Part shown: positions 36,370-45,870 of the stretch, piece by piece
How positions within the stretch are numbered: position 1 is the first letter of the stretch
How the letters are laid out: every line of letters starts with the position of its first letter
Assembly (NCBI RefSeq): GCF_017813235.1
Contig: NZ_JAGISH010000001.1
Span: forward strand, 770,326-834,325
Direction: 5' to 3'
DNA: 64,000 nucleotides
Source of the DNA: Sagittula salina
Lineage (GTDB): Bacteria > Pseudomonadota > Alphaproteobacteria > Rhodobacterales > Rhodobacteraceae
Notes under the pieces: model-generated
What the model was told of the DNA's origin: nothing
The model's database searches: none
What the model saw: the letters and a program-made list of their open reading frames with translations, nothing else
Translations under genes and position numbers: made by a program

Positions 36370-37580
36370 CACGGCCGCTCGATCCTCCGATCGGCGGCGC
36401 CAGCCCCCGAAGCCCCGCAGGGGGTCTTCTGGAACGCAAGCAACACATTCTGCGAAGCCTGCGGCATGCCTTCGGGTGCGAGGCTGCGTTCATTTCACGG
36501 TTCGATGGCGGACAGCGGGTCTTTGACACCGTAGATGGCCACTACTCTGCGTTTGGGAAGGGCTTTGCCGCCGGGGCCTGCGGTCCGCTCGACGAAAGCT
36601 TCTGCTACCGCGTCGCACAGGGATATGCGCCGCGCCTTGTCAGGGATGCGCGATTGGAGCCCGCGTTTGCCAAACTCAACTCCAAGTTCGAGCCTCCCAT
36701 AGGCTTGCATCTAAGCGTGCCGATCCGGCTAACCAGTGGGGTGACCTACGGGATGCTGTGCCTCTTTGGCACCGCCCCCCGTGGCGACGTCACCGGGCGT
36801 GACCTCGCGCTGGTCACACTCACTGCCGACCTGCTGGCCCAGGACATCGAGGACAGCTTCGATGCGCATTTCAGTGACCTCGCGCTGCGCCTGACCGACG
36901 CGCTCGACAACGGCGCGGTGCGGTTTCTTCTTCAGCCTGTCGTGACCCTGCCCGAGCGCCATACCGTGGGCTATGAACTGCTCTCGCGGTTTCCCGCCAC
37001 GCTCGGCAGCACAGAGGACATCTTTCGTCTTTCTCGTTTCCTCGGCGTGATCGCACCGATGGAGGCCCGCATCGCCGCCAAGGCACGGGAGGTGCTTGCG
37101 CGCCTCCCCCGCGAGGCGAAGCTGTCGATCAACTTTTCCGTCAGCACGATCGAAACGCTGGATCTGAGCGGGATCTTCCCCAGCCATGAACGCGGCCGCG
37201 TCATCATCGAGATCACCGAACACGAGCGCGTCAGCAACTACGACAGTTTCTCCACGGCGCTGAACCGGCTCCGCGGCATGGGCTTCCGGGTCGCCATCGA
37301 CGATGTGGGCGCCGGATACTCCACCTTTCGCCACGTGGTGCAGTTGCGTCCGGACATCATCAAGATGGACCGTTCGCTGATCGCGGGCATCGATCAAAGC
37401 CGGGAACGCGGCAGCCTCGCCTCGGCGCTTCTGGATTACTCGCGCGAAAACGGCGTCACCCTCGTGGCCGAGGGAATCGAGACCGGGGACGAACTCGCCG
37501 CGCTTGAGGCCATCGGCGTGAAGCGCGTGCAGGGCTACCTCACCGGCGCGCCGCGCCCCCTGGACGAGGTGCTGCTCTAG
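36366..37580 (+). CDS. GAF-EAL domain cyclic-di-GMP phosphodiesterase
   Basis: The 404-residue cytosolic protein has a GAF domain (about 20-165) and an EAL domain (about 180-404). All residues expected for c-di-GMP hydrolysis appear present: Glu in YELLSRF, Asn in INFSVST, Glu in EITEHE, the Asp pair in AIDDVGAGYS, Lys in DIIKMDRS, Glu in VAEGIET and Gln in VQGYLTG. It should lower c-di-GMP in response to a ligand or redox signal sensed by GAF. The apparent start is GTG with no ribosome site, possibly coupled to a leader peptide. It converges on uvrC with a 7-base gap. Confidence 0.9.
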   Translation: MTRPLDPPIGGASPRSPAGGLLERKQHILRSLRHAFGCEAAFISRFDGGQRVFDTVDGHYSAFGKGFAAGACGPLDESFCYRVAQGYAPRLVRDARLEPAFAKLNSKFEPPIGLHLSVPIRLTSGVTYGMLCLFGTAPRGDVTGRDLALVTLTADLLAQDIEDSFDAHFSDLALRLTDALDNGAVRFLLQPVVTLPERHTVGYELLSRFPATLGSTEDIFRLSRFLGVIAPMEARIAAKAREVLARLPREAKLSINFSVSTIETLDLSGIFPSHERGRVIIEITEHERVSNYDSFSTALNRLRGMGFRVAIDDVGAGYSTFRHVVQLRPDIIKMDRSLIAGIDQSRERGSLASALLDYSRENGVTLVAEGIETGDELAALEAIGVKRVQGYLTGAPRPLDEVLL

Positions 37581-37587
37581 GGCGTGG

Positions 37588-39456
37588 TTACTTGCCGTCG
37601 TGAAAGAATGCGTAGATCCGTTCCGCCAGCGCTTCGGATACTCCCTCCACCGCCTTCAGGTCCGCGAGGTTCGCGCGGCTCACCGCCTTGGCCGAGCCGA
37701 AATGGGCCAGCAAGGCCCGCTTGCGCGAGGCGCCGACGCCGCTGATCTCGTCCAGCGGATTGGCCATCTGGCTCTTGGCGCGCTTTGCACGGTGCGTCCC
37801 GATGGCGAACCTGTGCGCCTCGTCCCGCAGGCGCTGCACGAAATACAGGACGGGATCGTTGTGCCTGAGCGCGAAGGGGCGCTCGCCCGTGCGGTGGAAC
37901 TCTTCCTTGCCGTGGTCGCGGTCGACGCCCTTTGCCACGCCGACAAAGGGCACGTCCGACACGCCCTGTTCACGCATGATCTCCGCCACGGCGCTCACCT
38001 GCCCCGCGCCGCCGTCGATCAGCATGAGGTCGGGCCACAGCCCCTTCTCCCGGTCAGGGTCATCCTTTTTCAGCCGGGTCAGGCGGCGGTTCAGCACCTC
38101 CTTCATCATGCCGAAGTCGTCGCCGGGCACCAGATCCTCGCCCTTGATGTTGAACTTGCGGTACTGGTTCTTCATGAACCCTTCCGGGCCCGCGACGATC
38201 ATGCCGCCGACCGCATTGGTGCCCTGGATGTGGGAATTGTCATAGACCTCGATGCGTTGCGGTGGCGCATCCAGCCCGAAGGCCTCCGCCAGCCCGCGCA
38301 ACAGCTTCGCCTGTGTCGCGGTCTCGGACATTTTCCGCGCGAGGCTTTCCTTCGCGTTCCTGAGCGCGCCGTCGACAAGCTCCGCCTTCTCGCCCCGCTG
38401 CGGCACGCTGATCTCAACCTTCCGACTCAGCTTCTCCGACAGGGCGGCGCACATCAGGTCGGGGTCATCGATGCCGTTCGATAGCAGCAACAGCCGCGCC
38501 GGTTCCTTCTGATCATAGAACTGTCCAAGGAATGCCTCCATGACCTCTGCCTCGCCAACGTCCTCGCCGACGCGGGGATAGAAATCCTTGTTCCCCCAGT
38601 TCTGGTTCGCCCGGATGAAGAACACCTGCACACAGGCCTGCCCGCCCTCCATATGCAGCGCGATCACGTCGGCCTCCGCCACACCCTGCGGGTTGATGCC
38701 CTGCGCTGTCTGCACCTGCGTCAGCGCGCGGATGCGGTCGCGCAGCGCGGCGGCGCGCTCGAACTCCATCGCTTCGGAGGCCTCCATCATGTCGGTGGCC
38801 AGTTTGGTCTGGATCTCCGTCGACTTGCCCGACAGGTAGCGCGCGGCATCCCGCACCGAGGCCGCGTAGTCCTCCTCGGCGATCTTGCCGACACAGGGTG
38901 CCGTACACCGCCGGATCTGGTGCAGCAGGCACGGCCGTGTGCGCCCCTCGAACTGACTGTCGGTGCAGTTGCGCAAAAGAAAAGCCTTCTGCAGCTGGTT
39001 CAGCACCCGGTTCACCGCGCCCGCGCTGGCGAAGGGGCCGAAGTACTGCCCCTTTTCGGTTTTCGCACCGCGGTGTTTCTTGATCTGTGGAAACGCATGA
39101 TCTGTGACGAGGATGTTCGGAAACGACTTGTCGTCGCGCAGCAGGACGTTGAATTTCGGCTTCAGCTGCTTGATGAGGTTCTGTTCCAGCAGCAGCGCCT
39201 CGGTCTCCGTCCGAGTGGTAAGGAACATCATCGACGCGGTTTCCGAAATCATCCGCGCGATGCGCCGGGAATGCCCGCTCTGCCGCGCGTAATTCGATAC
39301 CCGCGCCTTCAGATTGCGCGCCTTGCCGACGTACAGAACCCGGCTTTGGTCGTCGAGCATCCGGTAGACGCCGGGCGATCCATCCAGTGTCCTGAGGTAG
39401 GACTGGATCACCGAAGCGCCCTTTGGCACCGGCTGCGGCTGTATCGTCTCGGTCAT
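37588..39456 (-). CDS. uvrC: Excinuclease ABC subunit C (UvrC)
   Basis: UvrC makes both incisions in nucleotide excision repair. The 622-residue protein has an N-terminal GIY-YIG nuclease (GVYRML and [14 protein letters not shown], about 25-110), a cysteine region ([15 protein letters not shown]), a UVR motif near 210, the RNase H-like nuclease domain ([17 protein letters not shown] near 400 and [13 protein letters not shown] near 475) and C-terminal helix-hairpin-helix motifs ([18 protein letters not shown]). Length is normal. A long, A/T-rich leader with a promoter candidate lies upstream. Confidence 0.96.
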   Translation of the reverse strand: MTETIQPQPVPKGASVIQSYLRTLDGSPGVYRMLDDQSRVLYVGKARNLKARVSNYARQSGHSRRIARMISETASMMFLTTRTETEALLLEQNLIKQLKPKFNVLLRDDKSFPNILVTDHAFPQIKKHRGAKTEKGQYFGPFASAGAVNRVLNQLQKAFLLRNCTDSQFEGRTRPCLLHQIRRCTAPCVGKIAEEDYAASVRDAARYLSGKSTEIQTKLATDMMEASEAMEFERAAALRDRIRALTQVQTAQGINPQGVAEADVIALHMEGGQACVQVFFIRANQNWGNKDFYPRVGEDVGEAEVMEAFLGQFYDQKEPARLLLLSNGIDDPDLMCAALSEKLSRKVEISVPQRGEKAELVDGALRNAKESLARKMSETATQAKLLRGLAEAFGLDAPPQRIEVYDNSHIQGTNAVGGMIVAGPEGFMKNQYRKFNIKGEDLVPGDDFGMMKEVLNRRLTRLKKDDPDREKGLWPDLMLIDGGAGQVSAVAEIMREQGVSDVPFVGVAKGVDRDHGKEEFHRTGERPFALRHNDPVLYFVQRLRDEAHRFAIGTHRAKRAKSQMANPLDEISGVGASRKRALLAHFGSAKAVSRANLADLKAVEGVSEALAERIYAFFHDGK

Positions 39457-39768
39457 TTCGCGCCCGTCCTGTTAACCATGCTCCTCCTCTTCGATTCCCG
39501 CCCTTCGCTGCAATGGCCATGCGTCCGTTTCAAGCAGGAATGCATCCACCGTTTCTGTGGATAAGTCTGCAGACAAAATCCGGGGAGGCTGAAATTTCTT
39601 AAGAAAAGAGCCTACTTCGCAGCACTGCACAAATATTAGGCACTAAAATAACCCCCTGAAAACATGAGGTAATTTTTCTCATCCACGACAACCCATTGAG
39701 ACTCTTATCGTTTTTGTAACACTTTTGTCAAAGTTGCGTGACCCGTGCAAAACTCGCGGCAGTGATCC
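39457..39768. other. A/T-rich non-coding region upstream of uvrC
   Basis: This 312-base gap between uvrC and the SDR gene (both minus strand) has a section at about 39590-39730 that is far more A/T-rich than the rest of the window. It contains a promoter candidate for uvrC and an inverted repeat, GATGAG/CTCATG type, near 39662-39685. No open frame with coding features is seen. Confidence 0.6.
39704..39731 (-). promoter_or_regulatory. Candidate promoter driving the uvrC leader
   Basis: On the minus strand TTGACA (perfect -35, 39726-39731) is followed after 16 bases by GATAAG (39704-39709, four of six). Transcription would begin near 39697, leaving a leader of about 240 bases before uvrC. Confidence 0.45.
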
Positions 39769-40554
39769 CTATTCAGACCCGGCGACGTCCGGTGTCTGCC
39801 ACGCCAGGTGCTGCCCACCGTCGATGCACAGAAGCTGCCCGGTGACCGCTTTTGCAGCCAACAGGTAAACGAGTGCTGCGGAAATATCCTCGGGGTCGGC
39901 ACCGCGTTCCAGCACGCAGGCAGCGCGCTGCGCGGCGAAATCCTCGGGGCTCTGGCGGCTGCCTTGGAGGGTGGGACCGGGGCCTATGCCGTTCACCCGT
40001 ACGCGTGGAGCCAACCCCTGCGCGGCGGTCTGCGTCAGCGTCCAGAGCCCTGCCTTCGCGATGGTATAGGAGGCAAAATCCGGCGTCAGCTTGCGCACAC
40101 GTTGGTCAATCATGTTGACCACCAGCCCCTGCGCCACCGGCTCTCCGCGCGCATCGCGCAGCGGGTCCGGGACCTGTTCGGCAAAACGCTGTGTCAGAAC
40201 AAAGGGCGCCCGCAGGTTGCTGCCGATCGCCCGATCCCAACTATCGCGCGTCGCGCTGGCGAAATCGTCATTCTCGAAGATCGAGGCATTGTTGACCAGC
40301 ACCGTCAGAGGCCCGCCGAGGGCCGTCGCCGCACGTCCAACCACCCCCTGCACGGCGTGTTCCTCCAGGAGGTCCGCCTGAACGGTCTCGGCGCGGCAGC
40401 CCATGGTACGGATCAGACCCGCGACTTCTTCGGCGGCATCTTCCGACCCTGCGTAATGCACGGCCACGTCGTAGCCCTGCTCCGCCAGTGTGAGGGCCAT
40501 CGCCCGTCCCAGCCGCTTGCCCGCGCCGGTGATCAGTGCGCGTTTTTCCGTCAT
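39769..40554 (-). CDS. SDR-family oxidoreductase (pteridine-reductase-like)
   Basis: The 261-residue protein has the Rossmann motif ALITGAGKRLGRAMALTLAE at residues 5-24, where TGxxxRLG with Arg is typical of NADPH-using pteridine reductase or FolM-like SDRs. NNAS appears near 88 and the catalytic Tyr-Lys in SYTIAKAG near 165. The catalytic Ser position reads VNMIDQRVRK, with Asp/Gln in place of the usual Ser, as in several pteridine reductases. It sits 15 bases downstream of the antiporter gene and is probably its co-transcribed partner. Confidence 0.85.
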   Translation of the reverse strand: MTEKRALITGAGKRLGRAMALTLAEQGYDVAVHYAGSEDAAEEVAGLIRTMGCRAETVQADLLEEHAVQGVVGRAATALGGPLTVLVNNASIFENDDFASATRDSWDRAIGSNLRAPFVLTQRFAEQVPDPLRDARGEPVAQGLVVNMIDQRVRKLTPDFASYTIAKAGLWTLTQTAAQGLAPRVRVNGIGPGPTLQGSRQSPEDFAAQRAACVLERGADPEDISAALVYLLAAKAVTGQLLCIDGGQHLAWQTPDVAGSE

Positions 40555-40569
40555 GCCATTCTGCCTTTG

Positions 40570-41514
40570 TTACACAAGCACCGAAACGATATAGCCCACG
40601 TAAAGCAGCGACAGGATCACGCCCCAGAGCTTTGTCAGGTCCTTTTTTAGGAATACGAAGGGGATCAGCAACAGCGAGGCCGCCAGCATCACGCCCAGAT
40701 CAAAGGCCAGATCCGGCAGATGGAAGGGCATCGGAGCAATCAGCGAGGCCACGCCGATGATGGCCAGCAGGTTGAACATGTTCGACCCGATCACATTGCC
40801 CAGCGCCACGTCCGCCTGCTTGCGGATCGCCGCCATCACCGTTGTGGCCAGTTCCGGCAGGGACGTGCCCACGGCGACCAGCGTCAGGCCGATTACCTCA
40901 TCGGAGACGCTGAACATGCGCGCGATTTCCGTCGAGCTGTCTACCAGCAGATCCGCGCCAATAGGCAGGCCGATCAGCCCCAGGACAAGGAAGAAGGCAA
41001 TCTTCCACCATGACATGTCCGGGTCGGCGCCTTCCGGTTCTTCCTCCTCGCATGCCTGACCCGCGCGCCGGTGTGCCAGTGCCTCGCGGATCTGGTTCCA
41101 GAGCATGTAGGCCAGCGCCACCAGCAGCACGAGGCCGGAGACCCAGTCAAAGGTCTGCCGCAGAGCCAGCAGGAGGAAGAGCACGGAGGCCCCCAACATC
41201 TGCAGGTAGCTCTTTCGGGTATCATGAGCGGAGGTATGCAGTACCGTGATCAGCGCCGGTATACCCAGCACCATCAAAACATTGGCGGTGTTCGATCCGA
41301 TCACGTTGCCCAGCGCGATCCCAGGCACGCCCAGCAGCGCGGCCTGCGTGGAGATCAGCAATTCCGGCGCGGATGTGCCAAAGGCCACGATGGTCAGCGA
41401 CACGATCAGCGCGGGAATGCCGACCCGCAGGCTCAGGTTTACCGCGCCTTTCACAAGTGCGTCGCCCGCCAGAAGCAGAATCAGAAGGCCGAGAACGGCA
41501 TAGACAAAGACCAT
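40570..41514 (-). CDS. Calcium/sodium antiporter (CaCA family)
   Basis: The 314-residue inner-membrane protein has ten or so helices in two inverted halves, each with the CaCA alpha repeat: TIVAFGTSAPELLIS and GNVIGSNTANVLM in the first, LVAVGTSLPELATTV and GNVIGSNMFNLLA in the second. It exchanges Na+ or H+ for Ca2+ across the membrane. An acidic cytosolic loop (CEEEEPEGADPD) separates the halves. The ATG at 41514 lies 1 base after the stop of the zinc-ribbon gene. Confidence 0.92.
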   Translation of the reverse strand: MVFVYAVLGLLILLLAGDALVKGAVNLSLRVGIPALIVSLTIVAFGTSAPELLISTQAALLGVPGIALGNVIGSNTANVLMVLGIPALITVLHTSAHDTRKSYLQMLGASVLFLLLALRQTFDWVSGLVLLVALAYMLWNQIREALAHRRAGQACEEEEPEGADPDMSWWKIAFFLVLGLIGLPIGADLLVDSSTEIARMFSVSDEVIGLTLVAVGTSLPELATTVMAAIRKQADVALGNVIGSNMFNLLAIIGVASLIAPMPFHLPDLAFDLGVMLAASLLLIPFVFLKKDLTKLWGVILSLLYVGYIVSVLV

Positions 41515-41515
41515 G

Positions 41516-41710
41516 TCAGCGTTTCTCCCGGCCGCAGGCGCACGGTCCCTTGCCGATATTATAGCGGCCGCAGGCGGGGCATTTCTGCGCATCCAGCCGC
41601 GTCATCCGGCCAAGGTCACGCAGGCGTTTGGCGGATTTGGTCTTCCAGCCGCCGAAAATACCGATCACGCCCATGATCACGAGAAATAGGAGAACGAGCT
41701 TTGCGACCAT
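41516..41710 (-). CDS. Small membrane protein with zinc-ribbon motif
   Basis: The 64-residue protein has one N-terminal helix (LVLLFLVIMGVIGIFGG) and a C-terminal zinc-ribbon-like motif CPACGRYNIGKGPCACG. It is probably membrane-anchored with the metal site in the cytosol. Function unknown. It starts directly after the stop of the S49 protease gene and ends one base before the antiporter start, so all three are one unit. Confidence 0.75.
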   Translation of the reverse strand: MVAKLVLLFLVIMGVIGIFGGWKTKSAKRLRDLGRMTRLDAQKCPACGRYNIGKGPCACGREKR

Positions 41711-42505
41711 TCAGAGACCGAACCGCGCGTAATCCGCGCGTTCCTCGATCTCGTTCAGAGCACCCTGCGCGATCTGGAGGCCAAAGCGCGGAAACAGCGG
41801 CCGGCGCGCCTCGAAGCGCTTGAACTGCACCTTTTCGCCGAAGCGTTCCTTCATCTTGGGCACGATATGGCCAACGCCGTCGGCAAGCCCCTGCTCCACC
41901 GCGTCCTGCCCGATCCAGATCTCGCCGGTGAAGAGTTCCGGGTCATCCGCCAGTTTCGCGCCGCGCCGCGCCTTGATCTGCGCGATAAAGGTCTTGTGCA
42001 ATTGGCCAAGCAGGCGGTTCAGGCGCTCGACGTCCTCTTCGGTTTCGGGGCGGAAGGGGTCGAGCATGGATTTCGATTCGCCCGCCGTATGCACGCGTCG
42101 CTCGATTCCCTGTCGCTGCAGGAAGACATGCGCGCCAAAGCCCGAGGAAATCACGCCGATGGAGCCCACGATCGAAGACGGATCGGCCCAGATCTCGTCC
42201 GCGGCGGACGCGATCCAGTAGCCCCCGGAGGCCGCCACGTCCTCTACAAAGGCGTATACGGGGGTGCCGTGTTCCTCCGCCAGCCGACGGATACGGGCGC
42301 CGATCAGGGACGATTGCACCGGCGATCCGCCGGGCGAATTGATTTCCAGCGCAACGGCGTCGGGCTTCCAGCGGAAGGCCTTTTCAAGCAGCGGCGCCAT
42401 GGTGCGATCGCTCAGCTTGCCCCGCGTGGGCACGGAGATGGCGCCCTGCAGCCGCACGACGGCGACCCGGGGCGGGGTTTTGACAAACGGGATCCAGCGT
42501 TTCAT
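41711..42505 (-). CDS. S49-family peptidase (SppA/SohB-like)
   Basis: The 264-residue protein has a ClpP-like fold with Ser-Lys dyad: VALEINSPGGSPVQSS near residue 55, the catalytic Ser in FVEDVAASGGYWIAS near 95 and Lys in HTAGESKSMLDPF near 150. SppA-type enzymes cut leftover signal peptides or membrane proteins. There is no clear membrane anchor, so it resembles the short alphaproteobacterial S49 type. The ATG at 42505 gives MKRWIPFVKTPPRVAVV. It leads the zinc-ribbon and antiporter genes. Confidence 0.9.
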   Translation of the reverse strand: MKRWIPFVKTPPRVAVVRLQGAISVPTRGKLSDRTMAPLLEKAFRWKPDAVALEINSPGGSPVQSSLIGARIRRLAEEHGTPVYAFVEDVAASGGYWIASAADEIWADPSSIVGSIGVISSGFGAHVFLQRQGIERRVHTAGESKSMLDPFRPETEEDVERLNRLLGQLHKTFIAQIKARRGAKLADDPELFTGEIWIGQDAVEQGLADGVGHIVPKMKERFGEKVQFKRFEARRPLFPRFGLQIAQGALNEIEERADYARFGL

Positions 42506-42609
42506 GTCAACGCATGTAGAGACGAGGGCGCACGGGGACAAGCGGGTGGGCGTATTAACCGCGCCTGACTGTGAGTTTCGCGCGCCGTCCGGGCGAGGGC
42601 TTCACTTCA

Positions 42610-42636
42610 GAGTACCGGGAAAAACAGAGAAGTCGG
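42610..42636 (-). repeat. Degenerate candidate copy of the dispersed repeat (reverse orientation)
   Basis: The minus strand reads GACTTCTCTGTTTTTCCCGG then TACTC, close to copies A and E. It is the only reverse-orientation candidate I found and could be chance similarity. Confidence 0.3.
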
Positions 42637-42646
42637 GAGCGGGCTT

Positions 42647-44836
42647 TCAGAAGAACGATTGCGGGTCGATGTCAATGGCGAGGCGGGTCTCGCCCTTCAG
42701 ACGCACGGGGCGGATCCAGTCCGCCAGCGCCGATTGCAGCATGACCTCTTTCGGACCCCGGACCAGCATACGCACGCGGTGGCGGCCACGGACGCGGGCG
42801 ATGGGCGCCGGCGCCGGACCGTAGACCTGCGCCCCGATTTGCCGCAGCGGGCCATCGTGCCGCGCAAGCCAGTTTCCAATTTCGAAAAGCGGTTCCACCT
42901 CCGGCCCGGACAGGATGACACCCGCCAGCCTGCCGAAGGGCGGCATGCCGCCGATGCGGCGTTCGTCGGCCTCTGCCCGCCAGAAGGCTTCCTCGTCGCC
43001 CGCGAGAATGCCGCGGATCACCGGGTGCTCCGGCTGAAAGCTCTGCAGCAGCGCCTGTCCGGGCTTCTCGGCGCGGCCCGCCCGCCCCGCCACCTGCCGG
43101 ATCAACTGAAAGGTTCGCTCCGCCGCACGCAAGTCCGATCCCTGCAGGCCCAGGTCGGCATCAATCACCCCCACCAGCGTAAGGTTGGGAAAGTTGTGTC
43201 CCTTCGCCACAAGCTGCGTGCCGATGATGATGTCGGCGGCGCCCTGCGCGATAGCCTCGATCTGGGCCTTCAGTTCGCGCGCCGTGCCGTAGAGGTCGGA
43301 AGATAACACCGCCACCCGTGCGTCCGGGAAAAGCTCGGCGGCTTCCTCCGCCATGCGTTCGACGCCCGGGCCCACCGCTGCCAGCTTGCCCTCGGCCTCG
43401 CACGACGGGCAGGTCTCCGGCATCGGCTTCGACTCCCCACACTGGTGACAGACGAGGCGCTTGAGAAACCGGTGCTCCACCATGCGCGCGTCGCAATGAT
43501 CGCAGCCAATCTGCTGCCCGCAGGCCCGACAAAGCGTCACCGGCGCATATCCGCGGCGATTTAGGAACAGCAGCGATTGCTCGCCGCGCTCAAGGCGCTG
43601 CTTCACTGCGGTGACCAGGCGCGGCGAGACCCAGCGGTTCGACGCCAGTTCCTGACTGCGCATGTCGATGGTCTTCATTTCCGGCATGACGGCGGGGCCG
43701 AAACGTGCGGTCAGTTCCAGTCGCTGGTACTTGCCCAGATCGGCGTTCACCCAGCTTTCCAGCGAGGGCGTCGCGGAGGCCAGAACCACCTGCGCGCCAA
43801 GGATCGAGGCCCGCAGCACCGCCATGTCGCGGGCATTGTACATCACGCCCTCCTCCTGCTTGTAGGAGGTGTCGTGTTCCTCATCGACCACAATCAGGCC
43901 AAGCCGCTGGAAAGGCAGGAACAACGCCGAACGTGCGCCCACCACCACCTGCGCGTGGCCCTCGCTCACCATGCGCCAGACGCGGCGGCGTTCGGTCATG
44001 GTGACGCCGGAATGCCACTCGGCAGGGCGCGCGCCAAACCGCGCCTCAAGCCGTTGCAGGAACTCGCCCGACAGCGCGATCTCCGGCAGGAGCACCAGTG
44101 CCTGCCGCCCGGTCCGCAGGCATTCCGCCACGGCCTCAAGGTAAACTTCCGTCTTGCCCGACCCGGTCACCCCTTTCAGCAGCACGGTGCCGTACCGCCC
44201 GGACCGCTGCCCTTCGCACAGCACCGCCGCGGCGCCCGCCTGGTCGTCAGTCAGCGTTTTGCCGCCGTGCGCCGGGTCGAGCCGGGCAAAAGGCGAATCG
44301 CGGGGGCTTTCCTCCTCGACGATGGCACCGGACTTCAGGAGACCCTTCACGACGGAGGACGTAACCCCGGCGGCCTCCGCCAGCTCTGACAAGGTCAGCG
44401 ACATTCCGCCCATTTCCTCCGACGCGTCCAGTACCCGAGCTCGCGCGTCGGTCATCCGCTCCGGTTCGCCGGCGCCGCGCCGGTAGACCTTGCGCATCGA
44501 CGGCGGATCGCCCAGACCCGGGGCCCGCGTGGCCAGCCGTAGCATGGCGGACAGTGGCGTCATCGTGTAGGCCCCGGCCTTTTCCAGGAATACACGCATC
44601 TCCTCGCGCATTGGCACGGCGTCGAGTACCCGGATGACCGAACGCAGTTTCGACGCTTCGAAACCGTCCGCTCCCGGTCCCCAGACCACGCCCAGCACCT
44701 TTCGCGGCCCCAGCGGCACCTCGACGAAGGCCCCCAGAAAACACCCCCCCCCCGGCGCGCGGTAATCCAGCACCCGGTCCAGCGGTTGTGTCGTCAGAAC
44801 GCCGATGCGCTCCCCTGCGTCAAAGAACTCCTGCAT
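42647..44836 (-). CDS. priA: Primosomal protein N' (PriA helicase)
   Basis: PriA restarts stalled replication forks. The 729-residue protein has an N-terminal 3'-DNA-binding domain (LTTQPLDRVLDYRAP), a helicase core with Walker A LKGVTGSGKTEVYLEA near residue 215 and DEEHDTSYKQEEG near 315, the zinc-binding cysteines CRACGQQIGCDHC and CHQCGESKPMPETCPSC near 440-475, and C-terminal GRAGRAEKPGQALLQ near 585. Translation probably begins at ATG 44836 (MQEFFDAGERIG). The frame stays open far upstream opposite the transaldolase gene, but that part has no PriA similarity. Confidence 0.94.
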   Translation of the reverse strand: MQEFFDAGERIGVLTTQPLDRVLDYRAPGGGCFLGAFVEVPLGPRKVLGVVWGPGADGFEASKLRSVIRVLDAVPMREEMRVFLEKAGAYTMTPLSAMLRLATRAPGLGDPPSMRKVYRRGAGEPERMTDARARVLDASEEMGGMSLTLSELAEAAGVTSSVVKGLLKSGAIVEEESPRDSPFARLDPAHGGKTLTDDQAGAAAVLCEGQRSGRYGTVLLKGVTGSGKTEVYLEAVAECLRTGRQALVLLPEIALSGEFLQRLEARFGARPAEWHSGVTMTERRRVWRMVSEGHAQVVVGARSALFLPFQRLGLIVVDEEHDTSYKQEEGVMYNARDMAVLRASILGAQVVLASATPSLESWVNADLGKYQRLELTARFGPAVMPEMKTIDMRSQELASNRWVSPRLVTAVKQRLERGEQSLLFLNRRGYAPVTLCRACGQQIGCDHCDARMVEHRFLKRLVCHQCGESKPMPETCPSCEAEGKLAAVGPGVERMAEEAAELFPDARVAVLSSDLYGTARELKAQIEAIAQGAADIIIGTQLVAKGHNFPNLTLVGVIDADLGLQGSDLRAAERTFQLIRQVAGRAGRAEKPGQALLQSFQPEHPVIRGILAGDEEAFWRAEADERRIGGMPPFGRLAGVILSGPEVEPLFEIGNWLARHDGPLRQIGAQVYGPAPAPIARVRGRHRVRMLVRGPKEVMLQSALADWIRPVRLKGETRLAIDIDPQSFF

Positions 44837-44878
44837 CCCCTCCAGATGACCCAAGCCGGGACCGTACGCAACGCCCCC

Positions 44879-44947
44879 TGCTTCTCCCTGGTTCAAATAT
44901 CTCCAGGGGAATCGCGCCGCAGGGGCGACGGGGGCAGAGCCCCCCTC
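44879..44947 (+). repeat. Dispersed intergenic repeat, copy G (full length)
   Basis: TGCTTCTCCCTGGTTCAAAT followed by ATCTCCAGGGG and, further on, GGGGGCAGAGCCCCC. It lies between divergent priA and transaldolase genes and reads on the + strand. Confidence 0.7.
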
Positions 44948-45052
44948 TCCACCCAAGTTAGCGCAAACGCCACCCTTCCCGCGCAGTCTCCCTTCCGCTA
45001 CAAGGCCACGGAAACCCTGACTCACCTGCCACAAACCCCAAGGGGATGAACC

Positions 45053-45706
45053 ATGAAATTCTTCGTAGACACCGCCGAGATCGACGCCATCCGCGAACTC
45101 AACGACCTCGGCATGGTGGACGGCGTTACCACCAACCCCTCGCTGATCAAGAAGTCCGGCCGCGACATCCTCGAAGTGACGAAGGAGATCTGCTCCATCG
45201 TCTCCGGACCGGTCTCTGCCGAGGTCACCGCCATCGACGCCGACCAGATGATTACCGAAGGCCGCAAGCTGCGCGAGATTGCCGACAACATCGCCGTGAA
45301 GGTGCCGCTGACGTGGGACGGCCTGAAAGCCTGCAAGGTACTCTCGGACGAGGGTAGCATGGTTAACGTCACGCTGTGCTTTTCCGCCAATCAGGCGGTG
45401 CTGGCGGCCAAGGCGGGCGCGACGTTCATCTCTCCCTTCGTCGGGCGGCTGGACGACATCAACATCGACGGCATGGAACTGATCGGCGATATCCGCACGA
45501 TCTACGACAACTACGGGTTTGAGACGCAGATCCTTGCCGCCTCGATCCGCTCGGCGAACCACATGAAGGACTGCGCGCTGATCGGCGCCGACGTCGCCAC
45601 CGCTCCGCCCGCCGTGATCAAGGCGATGGCCAGCCACGTACTGACCGACAAGGGTCTCGATCAGTTCCTCAAGGACATCGCCGCGGCGAACATCAAGATC
45701 GTCTGA
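45053..45706 (+). CDS. fsa: Transaldolase / fructose-6-phosphate aldolase family protein
   Basis: The 217-residue protein is a short class I aldolase. It begins [18 protein letters not shown], has [14 protein letters not shown] near residue 23 and the Schiff-base Lys in [12 protein letters not shown] near 85. This size class includes bacterial transaldolases (TalC-type) and fructose-6-phosphate aldolases; sequence by eye cannot separate them. It acts in the non-oxidative pentose phosphate pathway. A Shine-Dalgarno-like AAGGGGATG lies close before the ATG. Confidence 0.93.
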   Translation: MKFFVDTAEIDAIRELNDLGMVDGVTTNPSLIKKSGRDILEVTKEICSIVSGPVSAEVTAIDADQMITEGRKLREIADNIAVKVPLTWDGLKACKVLSDEGSMVNVTLCFSANQAVLAAKAGATFISPFVGRLDDINIDGMELIGDIRTIYDNYGFETQILAASIRSANHMKDCALIGADVATAPPAVIKAMASHVLTDKGLDQFLKDIAAANIKIV

Positions 45707-45719
45707 CAGACGCCTCTGG

Positions 45720-45742
45720 CCGGCACCCCCCGCGGGTGCCGG
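45720..45742 (+). terminator. Hairpin after the transaldolase gene
   Basis: CCGGCACCC pairs perfectly with GGGTGCCGG around a five-base loop 14 bases after the stop. No T tract follows, so termination may be weak or factor-dependent. Confidence 0.4.
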
Positions 45743-45870
45743 TCCTGATCCCTGAATGCAATCCCTGCCCTGGTTCCTGACGCCCGAAAAGAGCGGGTGC
45801 GGCACCGCCGCGCGGAACGTCTGGGGCCGTAGGCACGTTTCCCTCCCGAACCGTCTCAGGAGAGAAACAG

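Noticed and set aside
44837..45805. N-terminal extension of PriA to over 1000 residues
   Set aside because: The frame is open upstream because it lies opposite the transaldolase gene; PriA similarity begins at about 44836 and the extension has no PriA domain.
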